NCBI GenBank assembly: GCA_963833655.1
Contig: CAWHYL010000004.1
Location: 124,001 to 188,000, forward strand
Origin: 3-1-20CM-4-69-9 sp963833655
GTDB taxonomy: Bacteria; Actinomycetota; Thermoleophilia; Gaiellales; Gaiellaceae
Direction of reading: 5' to 3'
DNA length: 64,000 bases
In this document: positions 32,084 to 40,295 of the stretch, piece by piece
Layout of the letters: every line of letters starts with the position of its first letter
Numbering within the stretch: position 1 is the stretch's first letter
Position numbers and translations under genes: made by a program
Notes under the pieces: model-generated
Told to the model about the DNA's origin: nothing
The model's input: only the letters and a program-made list of their open reading frames with translations
The model's database searches: none

Positions 32084-32862
32084 CAGAGTCGACCTCCTCT
32101 TGCCGGGAACGGCTCGGACCGTAGCAGAAGTGGCGGGCGCAGCACCGCGAACTGATCCGTGACCTCGAGCGCCTGTGCGCGAAAGCGGAAGAGCGCTCCG
32201 GGACGTCCCCCCGTCGGCCCGGATGCACGCACGCGGCCGGTGGGCTCGAGCACGCCGCGGCGCACCAGCACCCGCTGGAGGTTCGTCGCCGACACGTCGT
32301 GCCCGAGCGCGGCTGCGTAGACGTCGCGGAGCTGCGAGATCGTGAATTCCGGCGGTGCGAGTGCGTAGCCGACGTTCGTGTACGACAGCTTCGCCCGGAG
32401 GCGTTCGCGGCCCGCCAGCACGATCGACTCGTGGTCGAACGCAAGCGCCGGCAGCGCATCGACGGGGTGCCACGCGGTGTCGCCGGGGACGCGTGGGTCG
32501 GCGTCGCTCGGGACGAGCCCGAGGTAGGCCGTTGCGAGCTCCCATTCCCCTGGCACGCGATCCGGCGCGCTCCGCGTCTCGAGCTGCTCGAGATGGGCGA
32601 CCTCGCGGACGTCGACCTTCTCTGCAAGGTGCCTGCGGATCGATTCCTCGAGCGTCTCGCCGCGCTCGAGGTAGCCGCCGGGCAGCCCCCAGCTCCCGGC
32701 GAAAGGGGCGTGCGCACGCTGCCACAGCAGCACCTGGAGGACTCCTTCGCGCACCTGCAAGACCACCCCGAGGCTGGTGTGAGCAGGGGAGGAGTGCCCG
32801 CTGCTAAGCTCGCTCAGGGGTTTTCGCCCAATAGTCGCAAACCTTAGCCGAAAGGTGCTCAA
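32083..32862 (-). CDS. NrtR-like Nudix-domain transcriptional regulator
   Basis: Up to 259 residues. Residues about 30-150 form a Nudix fold (SLGVVLQVREG, GSWGLPGGYLERGETLEES). The Nudix box reads RRHLAEKVDV where catalytic proteins have R-E-x-x-E-E-x-G, so two of the metal-binding glutamates are gone (H and K). The C-terminal 90 residues (SYTNVGYALAPPEFTISQLRD then GHDVSATNLQRVLVRRGVLE) are the winged helix of NrtR-type regulators that control NAD or sugar genes. TTG 32862 is the only usable upstream start, so the start is uncertain; it abuts the divergent lipoprotein gene. Confidence 0.78.
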   Translation of the reverse strand: MSTFRLRFATIGRKPLSELSSGHSSPAHTSLGVVLQVREGVLQVLLWQRAHAPFAGSWGLPGGYLERGETLEESIRRHLAEKVDVREVAHLEQLETRSAPDRVPGEWELATAYLGLVPSDADPRVPGDTAWHPVDALPALAFDHESIVLAGRERLRAKLSYTNVGYALAPPEFTISQLRDVYAAALGHDVSATNLQRVLVRRGVLEPTGRVRASGPTGGRPGALFRFRAQALEVTDQFAVLRPPLLLRSEPFPARGGRL

Positions 32863-33890
32863 TGAAGAAATGGCTCGTCCTGCTCGGCGCGGTCGGCCTG
32901 CTCCTCGCCGGCTGCGGCGGGAGCAGCAAGAGCAGCAGCCAGTCGACTACGAGCAGCTCGAAGTCCGGCAGCGGCAAGAAGATCGGGCTCGTCACCGACA
33001 TCGGCGGCCTCAACGACCGCGGCTTCAACCACCTGTCGTACGTGGGGCTGCAGCGTGCGGGCCAGGAGCTCGGGGTCCAGACCCAGGTCTTCCAGGCGAA
33101 GTCGACGCAGGACTACGTCCCGAACCTGTCGACGTTCGCACGCCAGGGCTACGACCTGACGATCGGCGTCGGTTTCACCGAGGCCGACGCGATCGCCACC
33201 GCCGCGAAGAGCTTTCCGAATTCGCACTTCGCGATCGTCGACGTCGACCAGACCACGGAGCCCGGGAAGCCGAAGAACCTGCTCGGCTTGCTGTTCAAGG
33301 AGCAGGAGACCGGCTATCTGGTCGGCTACCTCGCAGGGCTCGAGGAGAAGCGGCGGCCGGGGCCGGACGTCATCGGCTCCGTCGGCGGTCAGAAGCAGCC
33401 GCCGGTCGACCGCTTCATCGCCGGCTACCAGGCCGGTGCCAAGGCGGCGGATCCCGGCATCAAGACGCTCAACGGGTACTCGCAGGACTTCTCCGACCAG
33501 GCGAAGTGCAAGCAGATCGCGCTCAACCAGATCGAGCAGGGCGCCGGCGTGATCTTCCAGGTCGCCGGCGGGTGCGGGCTCGGCGCGCTCGACGCGGCGA
33601 AGGAGAAGCACGTGTGGGGGATCGGCGTCGACGCCGATCAGTCGTTCCTCGGCCCGCACATCCTCACGAGCGCGGTGAAGCGCGTGGACACGGCCGTCTT
33701 CGACGCGATCAAGCTCGCCGTCGACGGCAAGTTCCACGGCGGGAACATCGTCTTCGGCCTCAAGGACAACGGCGTCGGTATCGGCAAGATCTCGCCGAAG
33801 GTGCCGCAGTCGGAGGTCGCGAAGGTCAACCAGGTCAGGGCCGACATCATCAGCGGCAAGATTCAGAACATCCCGACGGAAGTCCCGTAG
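32862..33890 (+). CDS. BMP-family lipoprotein (PnrA-like nucleoside-binding)
   Basis: 342 residues with a lipoprotein signal: MKKWLVLLGAVGLLLAGCGG, cleavage before Cys17-18 region. The mature part has KIGLVTDIGGLNDRGFNHLSYVGLQRA and GVGFTEADAI typical of the BMP/PnrA group, which bind purine nucleosides for an ABC importer. No permease or ATPase gene is next to it, so it would share a remote importer. The ribosome site AAAGGTG lies just upstream. The divergent NrtR-like gene begins at the same base, so control by that regulator is plausible. Confidence 0.88.
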   Translation: MKKWLVLLGAVGLLLAGCGGSSKSSSQSTTSSSKSGSGKKIGLVTDIGGLNDRGFNHLSYVGLQRAGQELGVQTQVFQAKSTQDYVPNLSTFARQGYDLTIGVGFTEADAIATAAKSFPNSHFAIVDVDQTTEPGKPKNLLGLLFKEQETGYLVGYLAGLEEKRRPGPDVIGSVGGQKQPPVDRFIAGYQAGAKAADPGIKTLNGYSQDFSDQAKCKQIALNQIEQGAGVIFQVAGGCGLGALDAAKEKHVWGIGVDADQSFLGPHILTSAVKRVDTAVFDAIKLAVDGKFHGGNIVFGLKDNGVGIGKISPKVPQSEVAKVNQVRADIISGKIQNIPTEVP

Positions 33891-33895
33891 CGGAC

Positions 33896-33922
33896 ATGTC
33901 CGAGGGGCCGTCCCTTGGACAT
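33896..33922 (+). terminator. Terminator of the BMP gene
   Basis: An 11-bp stem (33896-33906 with 33912-33922, one G-T pair) with a five-base loop begins six bases after the TAG. It is followed by CCCTTACGG, not a clean T-run. It separates the BMP gene from a convergent gene and shares GGAC-x-x-GTCC and AGGGG elements with the hairpin at 42163-42184. Confidence 0.55.
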
Positions 33923-33925
33923 CCC

Positions 33926-34513
33926 TTACGGAAAGAGAGCAGAGCGGGGACGGAGGTCGAGGCGGCCTCCGTCCCGGCACTCGTCGGAGCGATACTCCTC
34001 GGGCTCGTTCGGATAGCCGTCCGTGTAGACCCACGCTTGCAGCCGCTGCGCCGTCGCGGCGTCGACGCCCAGTCGCTCTGCGACGAAGGCCGTGTTCTGC
34101 AGCGCGTAGCACTCGGCGGTCGCCTCCGCCTCGAAGCCGCGGAGATGGAACGCCTCGTGCGCGAGTGTGTGCGCGGCCCACGCAACCTTGAACTCCTTGT
34201 AGGTGCAGGTGCCGTCGTCGAGGCAGGCAAAGTCGGCCCGAGCGATGTGCCGCAGCGCCGAGCACGTCTCCGGCGCGAGCTCGGTGTAGTTCGCAGGCTG
34301 TCCGTCTCCGTCGAACTTCACCGAGCCGGCCTCCGTGCCGACACGCACCAGCGACCTGAGGAGTCCGGGGCAGCGGACGCCGACGGGCCGGCCTGCGAGC
34401 TCGGTTGCGACAGCGGCCAGCGTCCGTTGCTGGTGGATCCTGCTCTCCCGTCGCGCGAAGCCGACTGCCGCGAGGGCGCCGACGATCAGGAGGACTGCCG
34501 CGATGAGCCGCAC
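33926..34513 (-). CDS. Membrane-anchored small predicted metalloprotease (HEXXH)
   Basis: About 195 residues from GTG 34513. One N-terminal membrane helix (residues 3-20) precedes an extracytoplasmic region. A zinc-type motif HEAFH is at residues 119-123 within T-L-A-H-E-A-F-H-L-R-G-F-E-A-E-A-T-A-E-C-Y, and E130 or E134 could serve as third ligand. Four cysteines (CP at 48, C84, C97, C103) suggest disulfides. I know of no named family; many hypothetical proteins of this class share the motif. It converges with the BMP gene. Confidence 0.6.
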   Translation of the reverse strand: MRLIAAVLLIVGALAAVGFARRESRIHQQRTLAAVATELAGRPVGVRCPGLLRSLVRVGTEAGSVKFDGDGQPANYTELAPETCSALRHIARADFACLDDGTCTYKEFKVAWAAHTLAHEAFHLRGFEAEATAECYALQNTAFVAERLGVDAATAQRLQAWVYTDGYPNEPEEYRSDECRDGGRLDLRPRSALFP

Positions 34514-34651
34514 CGAGCAAGGATCGGCAGCGGCCCGGACGGGCTGGAGCCCTAGCCGCCCGCCGCCCGCACGACGGGTAACACGAGGCCCATTCGGGAA
34601 GACGCTACGGCCTGGCGCCGTTGCAAATGGAAGCGAACAAGGAGGTGGGGA

Positions 34652-35056
34652 GTGGCACGGTTGAAGGAGCGGCAGCAGGAGTTCCTCGAGCAGAACCCGT
34701 ACGTCGGCGTCGTCACGACGCTGCGCGACGACGGCTCGCCGCATTCGACGATCGTCTGGGTCGACGTGGAGGATGGCAAGCCGTCGTTCAACACCGCGAC
34801 CGGGCGCGCGAAGCCGAGGCACCTCGAGCACGATCCGCGCGCCTCGCTGCTCGTCGTCGACCCGAACGACTCGTACCGATGGGTTGCCGTCAGCGGCCGC
34901 ACGCAGATGACGGAGGATGGAGCCGACGCCCAAATCGACAAGCTCTCGAAGAAGTACATCGGCAAGGACGAATACCCGTGGCGCAAGGCGACCGAGCGGC
35001 GCGTGAAGGTGCTGATCGAGCCGGAGCGGGTGGACGCAAGCGGGCTCGACGACTAG
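34652..35056 (+). CDS. PPOX-class F420-dependent flavin/deazaflavin oxidoreductase-like protein
   Basis: 134 residues from GTG, with AGGAGG-like site (AAGGAGG) seven bases upstream. It is a split-barrel protein: VGVVTTLRDDGSPHSTIVWVDVEDGKPSFNTATGRAKPRHLEHDPRASLLVVDP follows the pattern of the TIGR03618-type F420 or FMN-binding subfamily. Such proteins reduce substrates with F420H2 or bind the cofactor. An FO synthase gene is present at 51812, so F420 should be made in this organism. The substrate is unknown. Confidence 0.82.
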   Translation: MARLKERQQEFLEQNPYVGVVTTLRDDGSPHSTIVWVDVEDGKPSFNTATGRAKPRHLEHDPRASLLVVDPNDSYRWVAVSGRTQMTEDGADAQIDKLSKKYIGKDEYPWRKATERRVKVLIEPERVDASGLDD

Positions 35057-35062
35057 CGGCAA

Positions 35063-35068
35063 TAGACT
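35063..35068 (+). promoter_or_regulatory. -10 box for the GAF gene (leaderless)
   Basis: TAGACT ends seven bases before the GTG at 35076, which places the predicted transcription start at the start codon. No ribosome site precedes this gene, consistent with leaderless translation. No clear -35 box. Confidence 0.5.
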
Positions 35069-35075
35069 CGGCGCC

Positions 35076-35567
35076 GTGGGCGCCGGCCAATCCGAGACCT
35101 TTGCGGCTGCGGCGGAGCAGCTCCGCGGCGCGAACACCGTTGCCGAGCTGATCGTCCTGACGGCAGAGTCGTTCGTCGGGGTGCTCGACGCGCCGGCGTG
35201 CACGATCTCCCGCGTGATCGGCGAGCTGCTCGTGGACCTCGTGCAGCACCGGCGCGAAGGCCCGCCTGCGCGCCTCGGCCACGGCTACCTGATCTCGGAC
35301 TATCCGCTGACGCGCGCCGTGATCGAGAACCGCGAGCCGAAGACGGTGTACAAGGGCGACACGCACGCCGACCAAGCCGAGACGAACCTGCTCGGCGAGC
35401 TCGGCTTCGACTCGCTGCTGATGCTGCCGATCGAGGCGCAGGACTCGGCATGGGGCCTCGTCGAGGTCTACGGGAACGGCCGCCGCTTCGAGCTGGCCGA
35501 CGTCGACGTCGCGCGAACGCTCGCCGCGGAGGCCGGTGAGGTGATCGAGCGGCTCTCCCGGCCGTGA
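35076..35567 (+). CDS. GAF domain protein
   Basis: 163 residues from GTG. A single GAF fold is seen (NTVAELIVLTAESFVGVLDAPACTISRV, GHGYLISDYPLTRAVIENREPKTVYKGD, LLMLPIEAQDSAWGLVEVYG, then a helix ADVDVARTLAAEAGEVIERL), as in sensory proteins that bind small ligands or just dimerise. No output domain is attached. The HMG-CoA lyase start overlaps its stop by four bases (GTGA), so the two are co-translated; why a GAF protein should accompany HMG-CoA lyase is not clear. Confidence 0.8.
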   Translation: MGAGQSETFAAAAEQLRGANTVAELIVLTAESFVGVLDAPACTISRVIGELLVDLVQHRREGPPARLGHGYLISDYPLTRAVIENREPKTVYKGDTHADQAETNLLGELGFDSLLMLPIEAQDSAWGLVEVYGNGRRFELADVDVARTLAAEAGEVIERLSRP

Positions 35568-36433
35568 CGATTTGCGACGTCGGGCCGCGCGACGGCCTGC
35601 AGAACGAGCCGGAGACACTCGCGCCCGCGGTTCGCGCGGAGCTCGTCAACCGCCTCGCAGCCGCGGGCCTCCCTCGCATCGAGGCCGCCAGCTTCGTGCG
35701 GCCGGACGCGGTGCCGCAGATGGCGGGGGCGGAGGACGTCGTCGCGGCGATCGAACCGCGCGACGGCACCGAGTACTCGGGGCTCGCGCTCAACGTCAAG
35801 GGCTACGAGCGCCTCGCCGCGACCGGCCTCGACCGTGTCAACTTCACGCTCGCCGCGACGGAATCGTTCAGCAGGCGGAATGCGAACCAGAGCGTCGACG
35901 AGGCACGGGCCGCCGCGCACGAGATCCTCGAGCGCTCGGAGCTGCCGCTCACCGTGACGATCAGCGTCGCGTTCGGATGTCCCTTCGAGGGGAGGGTCGA
36001 CCCCGGCGTCGTGGCCGACCTCGCAGCGGCGCTCGACGGCGCTGAAATCGTGCTTGCCGACACGATCGGCGTCGCGACGCCGCGTCAGGTGCAGGGCCTC
36101 GTCGACCGCACGCACGCTTCGGGGGTTCACCTGCACAACACGCGCAACACCGGCTACGCGAACGCCGTCGCGGCGCTCGACGCCGGCGTCACGCTGTTCG
36201 ATGCATCGTGCGGGGGGCTCGGCGGCTGCCCGTATGCGCCGCGCGCCACGGGGAACATCGCGACCGAGGATCTCGTCTATCTGTTCGAGGGCGACGGCAT
36301 CGAGACCGGCATTGATCTCGACGCGCTCGTCACGGTGTCGGAGTGGCTCGAGGGGACCCTCGGCCGCCGGCTCGAGGGACAGGTCTATCGCGCAGGTGCG
36401 TGGGCCGGCTCGAGCGCGGTTCGGAACGACTGA
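35564..36433 (+). CDS. Hydroxymethylglutaryl-CoA lyase
   Basis: 289 residues from GTG. It matches HMG-CoA lyase / HMGL-like TIM-barrel enzymes: TICDVGPRDGLQNE at residues 2-15 with the catalytic R-D pair, the EAASFVRPDAVPQMAGA block, VHLHNTRNTGYANA metal-site histidines and the glycine-rich active-site cysteine loop GGLGGCPYAPRATGN. It cleaves HMG-CoA to acetyl-CoA and acetoacetate in leucine breakdown. The last 49 bases overlap the convergent PLP gene. Confidence 0.9.
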   Translation: MTICDVGPRDGLQNEPETLAPAVRAELVNRLAAAGLPRIEAASFVRPDAVPQMAGAEDVVAAIEPRDGTEYSGLALNVKGYERLAATGLDRVNFTLAATESFSRRNANQSVDEARAAAHEILERSELPLTVTISVAFGCPFEGRVDPGVVADLAAALDGAEIVLADTIGVATPRQVQGLVDRTHASGVHLHNTRNTGYANAVAALDAGVTLFDASCGGLGGCPYAPRATGNIATEDLVYLFEGDGIETGIDLDALVTVSEWLEGTLGRRLEGQVYRAGAWAGSSAVRND

Positions 36434-37776
36434 AGCGCGAGGTCGATCTCGGCGCCGGTCGTCTGCCAGTTCGACACAGAGATGCGGATGGCGCGCCGGG
36501 CGTGCCAGGTCGTGCCGCTCATCCAGACCTCGCCGCTGTCCTGGACGCGGCGGAGGACCTCGTCAGTCTCCTCGTCGCTTCCGAAACGGAACAGCACCTG
36601 GTTGAGCACGACCTCGTTCAGCAGCTCCGCGCCGGGGAGCGACGCAACGCCGTCGGCGAAGCGCTGCGCACAGTCGCATGCGCGCTCGACGAGCTCCGCC
36701 AGCCCGCTGCGGCCGAGCGAGCGCAGCGCCGCGTAGACGGCGAAGCCGCGCGCACGCCGCGAGAACTCCGGCACCCAATCGACCTGATCGCGAACGGCGC
36801 GCGCGCCGTCGTCCTGGATCAGGTACGACGCGCTGACCGTCATCGCCGCGCGGTGCGCCTCCGCATCATTCGTCAAGACGAGCGCCGAGTCGTACGGGAC
36901 GTTCAGCCACTTGTGCGCGTCGGTGATCCACGAGTCGGCGCGCTCGACGCCGCGCACCAGGTGGCGCAGCCGCGGACTGGCCGCCGCCCAGAGTCCGAAT
37001 GCGCCGTCGACGTGGAGCCACGCGGCGTGGGCAGCCGCCGCGTCGGCGATCTCCTCGAACGGATCGAACGCGCCGGTGTTCACCTCGCCCGCCTGCGCGC
37101 ACACGATCGTCGGCGCGTCATCGCGCTCGAGCACGGCGCGCAGCGCAGCGGCGTCCATGCGTCCCTGGTCGTCGGCCGCAACCGTTTCTGGTGACCCGAG
37201 CCCGAGCAGGCGCAGGGCACGGTCGATCGTCACGTGCCGCTGCGCCCCCACGAGCACGCGCACGCGCGGCCCACCAGCGAGGCCGTCGCGCGCCGCGTCC
37301 CAGCCGGCGCGCTCGAGCACGCGGTAGCGCGCTGCTGCGAGCGCCGTCACGCTGCCCATCTGCGTGCCGGTGACGAATCCGATCGACGCGTCCGGCGGCA
37401 GTCCGAGGAGGTCACAGACCCACTCGCCCACGACCTGCTCCACCACCGAGGCCGACGGGCCGCCGACGTAGAGGCCCGCGTTCTGATCCCACGCCGTTGC
37501 CAGCCAGTCGGTCGCGAGCGCCGCCGGCAGGCCGCCGCCGATGACGAAGCCGAAGTAGCGCCCGCTCGGGATCGCCACGAGCCCGGGATCGGCCGCCGCA
37601 GCGAGCTGCTCGACGACGTGCTCCGGGTCGAGCGGCGCGTCCTGCAGCGGGCCGCCGAGCGATTCCCGGAGCTCGCTCGCAGAGACGCGAGGGAAAACAG
37701 GTCGTTCTTCGAGCGAATCGAGAAAGTCCGCCGCCAGCTCGGCTGTGCGGCGAAGAAGGGCGCGCGTGTCCGTCAT
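36385..37776 (-). CDS. PLP-dependent group II amino acid decarboxylase-like protein
   Basis: 463 residues, leaderless (TAGATT six bases before the ATG). It has the fold-type I decarboxylase layout: GRYFGFVIGGGLPAALATDWL, GFVTGTQMGSVTALAAAR, H181 (AQRHVTID), D257 (HVDGAFGLWA), and K289 in TDAHKWLN as the Schiff-base lysine. Substrates could be aromatic amino acids, aspartate or glutamate; the sequence does not decide. It starts ten bases after the CoA-transferase gene on the same strand, with its -10 overlapping that stop. Confidence 0.85.
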   Translation of the reverse strand: MTDTRALLRRTAELAADFLDSLEERPVFPRVSASELRESLGGPLQDAPLDPEHVVEQLAAAADPGLVAIPSGRYFGFVIGGGLPAALATDWLATAWDQNAGLYVGGPSASVVEQVVGEWVCDLLGLPPDASIGFVTGTQMGSVTALAAARYRVLERAGWDAARDGLAGGPRVRVLVGAQRHVTIDRALRLLGLGSPETVAADDQGRMDAAALRAVLERDDAPTIVCAQAGEVNTGAFDPFEEIADAAAAHAAWLHVDGAFGLWAAASPRLRHLVRGVERADSWITDAHKWLNVPYDSALVLTNDAEAHRAAMTVSASYLIQDDGARAVRDQVDWVPEFSRRARGFAVYAALRSLGRSGLAELVERACDCAQRFADGVASLPGAELLNEVVLNQVLFRFGSDEETDEVLRRVQDSGEVWMSGTTWHARRAIRISVSNWQTTGAEIDLALQSFRTALEPAHAPAR

Positions 37777-37782
37777 CTTGTG

Positions 37783-37788
37783 AATCTA
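37783..37788 (-). promoter_or_regulatory. -10 box of the PLP gene overlapping the upstream stop
   Basis: TAGATT on the minus strand (37788 to 37783), six bases before the ATG at 37776. Its first three bases are the TAG stop of the CoA-transferase gene. It would allow separate, leaderless expression of the PLP gene. Confidence 0.45.
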
Positions 37789-38952
37789 CGTCTCCAGACG
37801 CGCGTCCCGCACGACTCCTTCCCGTGCGAGCCCCGCAATCTCTTCGTCCGCGTAGCCCGCCTCACGCAGGATCTCGGCGGTGTGCTCGCCCAGGAGCGGC
37901 GGCGGGGCGCGGTGGCCTGCGCGGGCGCCGTCGAACGACAGCGGCAGCGCCACCGTCCCGTCCTGGATCAGCCCGAGCGCGGCCGTCTGCTCGTGGTCGG
38001 CGACCTGGCCGACGTCCTGAACCGGAGCGGCGGGAACGCCGGCTGCTGTCAGTGCCGAGAGCACGTCGGCGCTGAGGAGCTCGCCGACCCGCGTCTGGAT
38101 CAGCGCAGCGAGCTCGTCCCGGCGCTCGAGGCGGTCCGGGTTCGTTGCGAAGCGCGGGTCGGCGGCGACCTGCGGCAGCGCGAGCGTCTCGCAGAGGCGA
38201 GCGAACAGCCCGTCGTTCGCGGCCGCGATCATCACGTCCCCGTCTCGCGCGTGAAACACCTGATACGGCGCGATCAGCGAGAACGCACTGCCGTGGCGGC
38301 CGGGGACGACGCCGCTGCCGAGATACGCGGTCAGCTGGTACGGCAGCAGTCCGACGGCGGTCTCGAAGAGCGACACGTCGACGCTCCGGCCGCCGCCGGC
38401 GTGCAGCGCGGCGACCACTCCGAGCGCGGCCCACATCCCCGTGCTGAGGTCGACGATCGACGTCCCGACGCGGACACCCGGCCGGTCGGGCTCGCCGGTC
38501 ACGCTCATGATCCCGCCGAACGCCTGCAACAACGGGTCGTAGCCGGCATGGGCGCGTAAGGGCCCGCTGCGGCCGAAGGCGCCGATGTCGCAGTAGACGA
38601 GCTTCGGGTTGAGCGCGTGCAGCTCCTCCGCGCCGAAGCCCAGCCGTTTGGCGGTCCCCGGCCGCAGACTCTGCAGGAAGACGTCCGCGTTCGCAACGAG
38701 CCGGAGGAGGATCTCGCGACCCCGCTTCAGGTCGAGCGCGAGCGACCGCTTGCCGAGGTTCGCCGCGTAGAAGAGCACGCTGCCACCCTCGAAGAACGGC
38801 GGCCCCCAGGCGCGCGCTTCGTCGCCGCGCTGCGGATGCTCGACCTTCACGACGTCGGCGCCGAGGGCGGCGAGGATCTCCGTACAGTACGGCCCGGCCA
38901 GTGAGCTCGTGACGTCGACGACTCGCACTCCCTCGAGCGGCAGGAACTCCAT
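37786..38952 (-). CDS. Family III CoA transferase (CaiB/BaiF)
   Basis: 388 residues from ATG 38952; LPLEGVRVVDVTSSLAGPYC is the family start. The nucleotide-fold repeat GADVVKVEHPQRGDEARAWGPPFF, NLGKRSLALDLK, and the catalytic aspartate D139 (H-A-G-Y-D-P-L-L-Q-A-F-G-G-I-M) are present. These enzymes move CoA between carboxylic acids, working as interlocked dimers. The specific acid is not evident. The start lies only six bases from that of the divergent DedA gene. Confidence 0.88.
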   Translation of the reverse strand: MEFLPLEGVRVVDVTSSLAGPYCTEILAALGADVVKVEHPQRGDEARAWGPPFFEGGSVLFYAANLGKRSLALDLKRGREILLRLVANADVFLQSLRPGTAKRLGFGAEELHALNPKLVYCDIGAFGRSGPLRAHAGYDPLLQAFGGIMSVTGEPDRPGVRVGTSIVDLSTGMWAALGVVAALHAGGGRSVDVSLFETAVGLLPYQLTAYLGSGVVPGRHGSAFSLIAPYQVFHARDGDVMIAAANDGLFARLCETLALPQVAADPRFATNPDRLERRDELAALIQTRVGELLSADVLSALTAAGVPAAPVQDVGQVADHEQTAALGLIQDGTVALPLSFDGARAGHRAPPPLLGEHTAEILREAGYADEEIAGLAREGVVRDARLET

Positions 38953-38958
38953 GACGTG

Positions 38959-39558
38959 ATGCTCGCATTCCTGAACAACCTCATCGACCTGCTGACGGGG
39001 TCGGTGTGGACATACCCGCTCCTGTTCGGGATCTGCGTCGGCGACGCCGTGTTCCCCGCGTTCCCGAGCGAGACGGCGATGATCGTGTGCGGCATCCAGG
39101 CCGCGCGCGGGAACCTGTCGCTTCCGGCCGTGATCGCCGTCGGTGCGGCCGGTGCGTTCGTCGGCGACAACACGGCCTACGCGCTCGGCCGCTGGCTCGG
39201 ACAGCCCACGGTCGACCGTTTCTTCAGCGGCGAGCGCGCGCGAGGGCGGCTCGACTGGGCGAGACGCTTCCTCAGCGAGCGAGGCAGCTACGTCCTCATC
39301 GTGGCGCGCTTCGTTCCGGGCGGGAGGACGGCGACGACGTTCACCTCGGGGCTCGTGCACATGCGCTGGCTCATGCGCTTCGTGCCGTTCATCTTCATCG
39401 CGGCCGTCCTCTGGGCGCTCTATGGGGCGCTGCTCGGCTACATCGGCGGGAGCCTGTTCAAGAACCATCCGCTCTACGCGCTGCTCGTCGCCTTCGGGAT
39501 CGCGGCGACCGTGGCCGGGAGCGTCGAAGGCGCGCGCTGGCTGCGAAGGAAGAAGTAG
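38959..39558 (+). CDS. DedA-family membrane protein
   Basis: About 199 residues from ATG 38959 (GTG 38956 is an in-frame alternative). It has the DedA pattern: a membrane start, F-P-A-F-P-S-E-T-A re-entrant loop, G-D-N-T-A-Y-A-L-G-R, R-F-V-P-G-G-R-T-A-T-T and C-terminal helices. DedA proteins act in membrane lipid (undecaprenyl phosphate) recycling and tolerance to envelope stress. It lies head to head with the CoA transferase with almost no space between. Confidence 0.88.
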   Translation: MLAFLNNLIDLLTGSVWTYPLLFGICVGDAVFPAFPSETAMIVCGIQAARGNLSLPAVIAVGAAGAFVGDNTAYALGRWLGQPTVDRFFSGERARGRLDWARRFLSERGSYVLIVARFVPGGRTATTFTSGLVHMRWLMRFVPFIFIAAVLWALYGALLGYIGGSLFKNHPLYALLVAFGIAATVAGSVEGARWLRRKK

Positions 39559-39579
39559 CCGCTTGTCTCGGGCGCCGAC

Positions 39580-40284
39580 TCAGGAGCGGCGGCCGAAGCG
39601 CGACCAGAAGCTCTTCGGCTTCTCCGGCGGCTTCCCGGAGGCGAACGAGTCGCTGATCGAGCGCCGTACGAACGTCTCGATGCGCTGCTCGAAGTCGTCG
39701 CCCAGGATGTCGGCCTTGCTCAGCCCCGAGGTGCGCTCCGTCTTGATGGGTGCGAAGTCGTCGCGGCCGTCGACGGAGAGCTGGTAGAGCCGCTCCTCGC
39801 CGACGTCCTTCAGCGTCTTCGTGCCGAGGTCGTGGAGGGCCACCCCGTCCGGGAGTGCGCTGGCGAGCAGCGCGCGCGTCGTGTCGGACACGAGGACCTG
39901 TCCGCCGTGGCCGGCGGAGCAGATGCGTGCGGCGCGGACGACGTCGAGCCCGACGTAGCCCTCGTCGCCGACCGACGGCTCCCCCGTGTGCAGACCCATC
40001 CGCACCTTCACGTCGACGCCGTCGGGCCATTCGTGCTCCGCGAGGGCACGCTGCGCGGCGACGGCGCCGGCAACCGCGTCGCGCGCGCGTGTGAACGAGA
40101 AGAAGAACGCGTCGCCCTGCGTGTCGATCTCCTGCCCGCCGGCGGCGGTCAGGGAGTCACGCAGAATCCTCCGCTCGCGGCCGAGGACGTCCGCGTAGCC
40201 GTCGCCCAGTTCCCGGAGGAGCGCAGTCGAGCCCTCGATGTCGGTGAACAGGAAAGTGACGGTGCCGCTTGGGAGCGAGCTCAC
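39580..40284 (-). CDS. Class III adenylate/guanylate cyclase
   Basis: About 234 residues from GTG 40284 (TACTCT -10 five bases upstream, leaderless). The catalytic core starts immediately: TVTFLFTDIEGSTALL with metal D15, GDAFFFSF with D58, then MGLHTGEPSVGDEGYVGLDVVRAARICSAGHGGQVLVSD. It is a single cyclase domain with a 45-residue charged tail and no membrane or sensor domain. Both metal aspartates are present, so it should make cAMP or cGMP. It is divergent from the YyaL gene. Confidence 0.85.
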   Translation of the reverse strand: MSSLPSGTVTFLFTDIEGSTALLRELGDGYADVLGRERRILRDSLTAAGGQEIDTQGDAFFFSFTRARDAVAGAVAAQRALAEHEWPDGVDVKVRMGLHTGEPSVGDEGYVGLDVVRAARICSAGHGGQVLVSDTTRALLASALPDGVALHDLGTKTLKDVGEERLYQLSVDGRDDFAPIKTERTSGLSKADILGDDFEQRIETFVRRSISDSFASGKPPEKPKSFWSRFGRRS

Positions 40285-40289
40285 GGGGC

Positions 40290-40295
40290 AGAGTA
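40290..40295 (-). promoter_or_regulatory. -10 box for the cyclase gene (leaderless)
   Basis: TACTCT on the minus strand (40295 to 40290) ends five bases before the GTG at 40284, giving a start at or beside the codon. It overlaps the ATG of the divergent gene at 40295. Confidence 0.4.
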
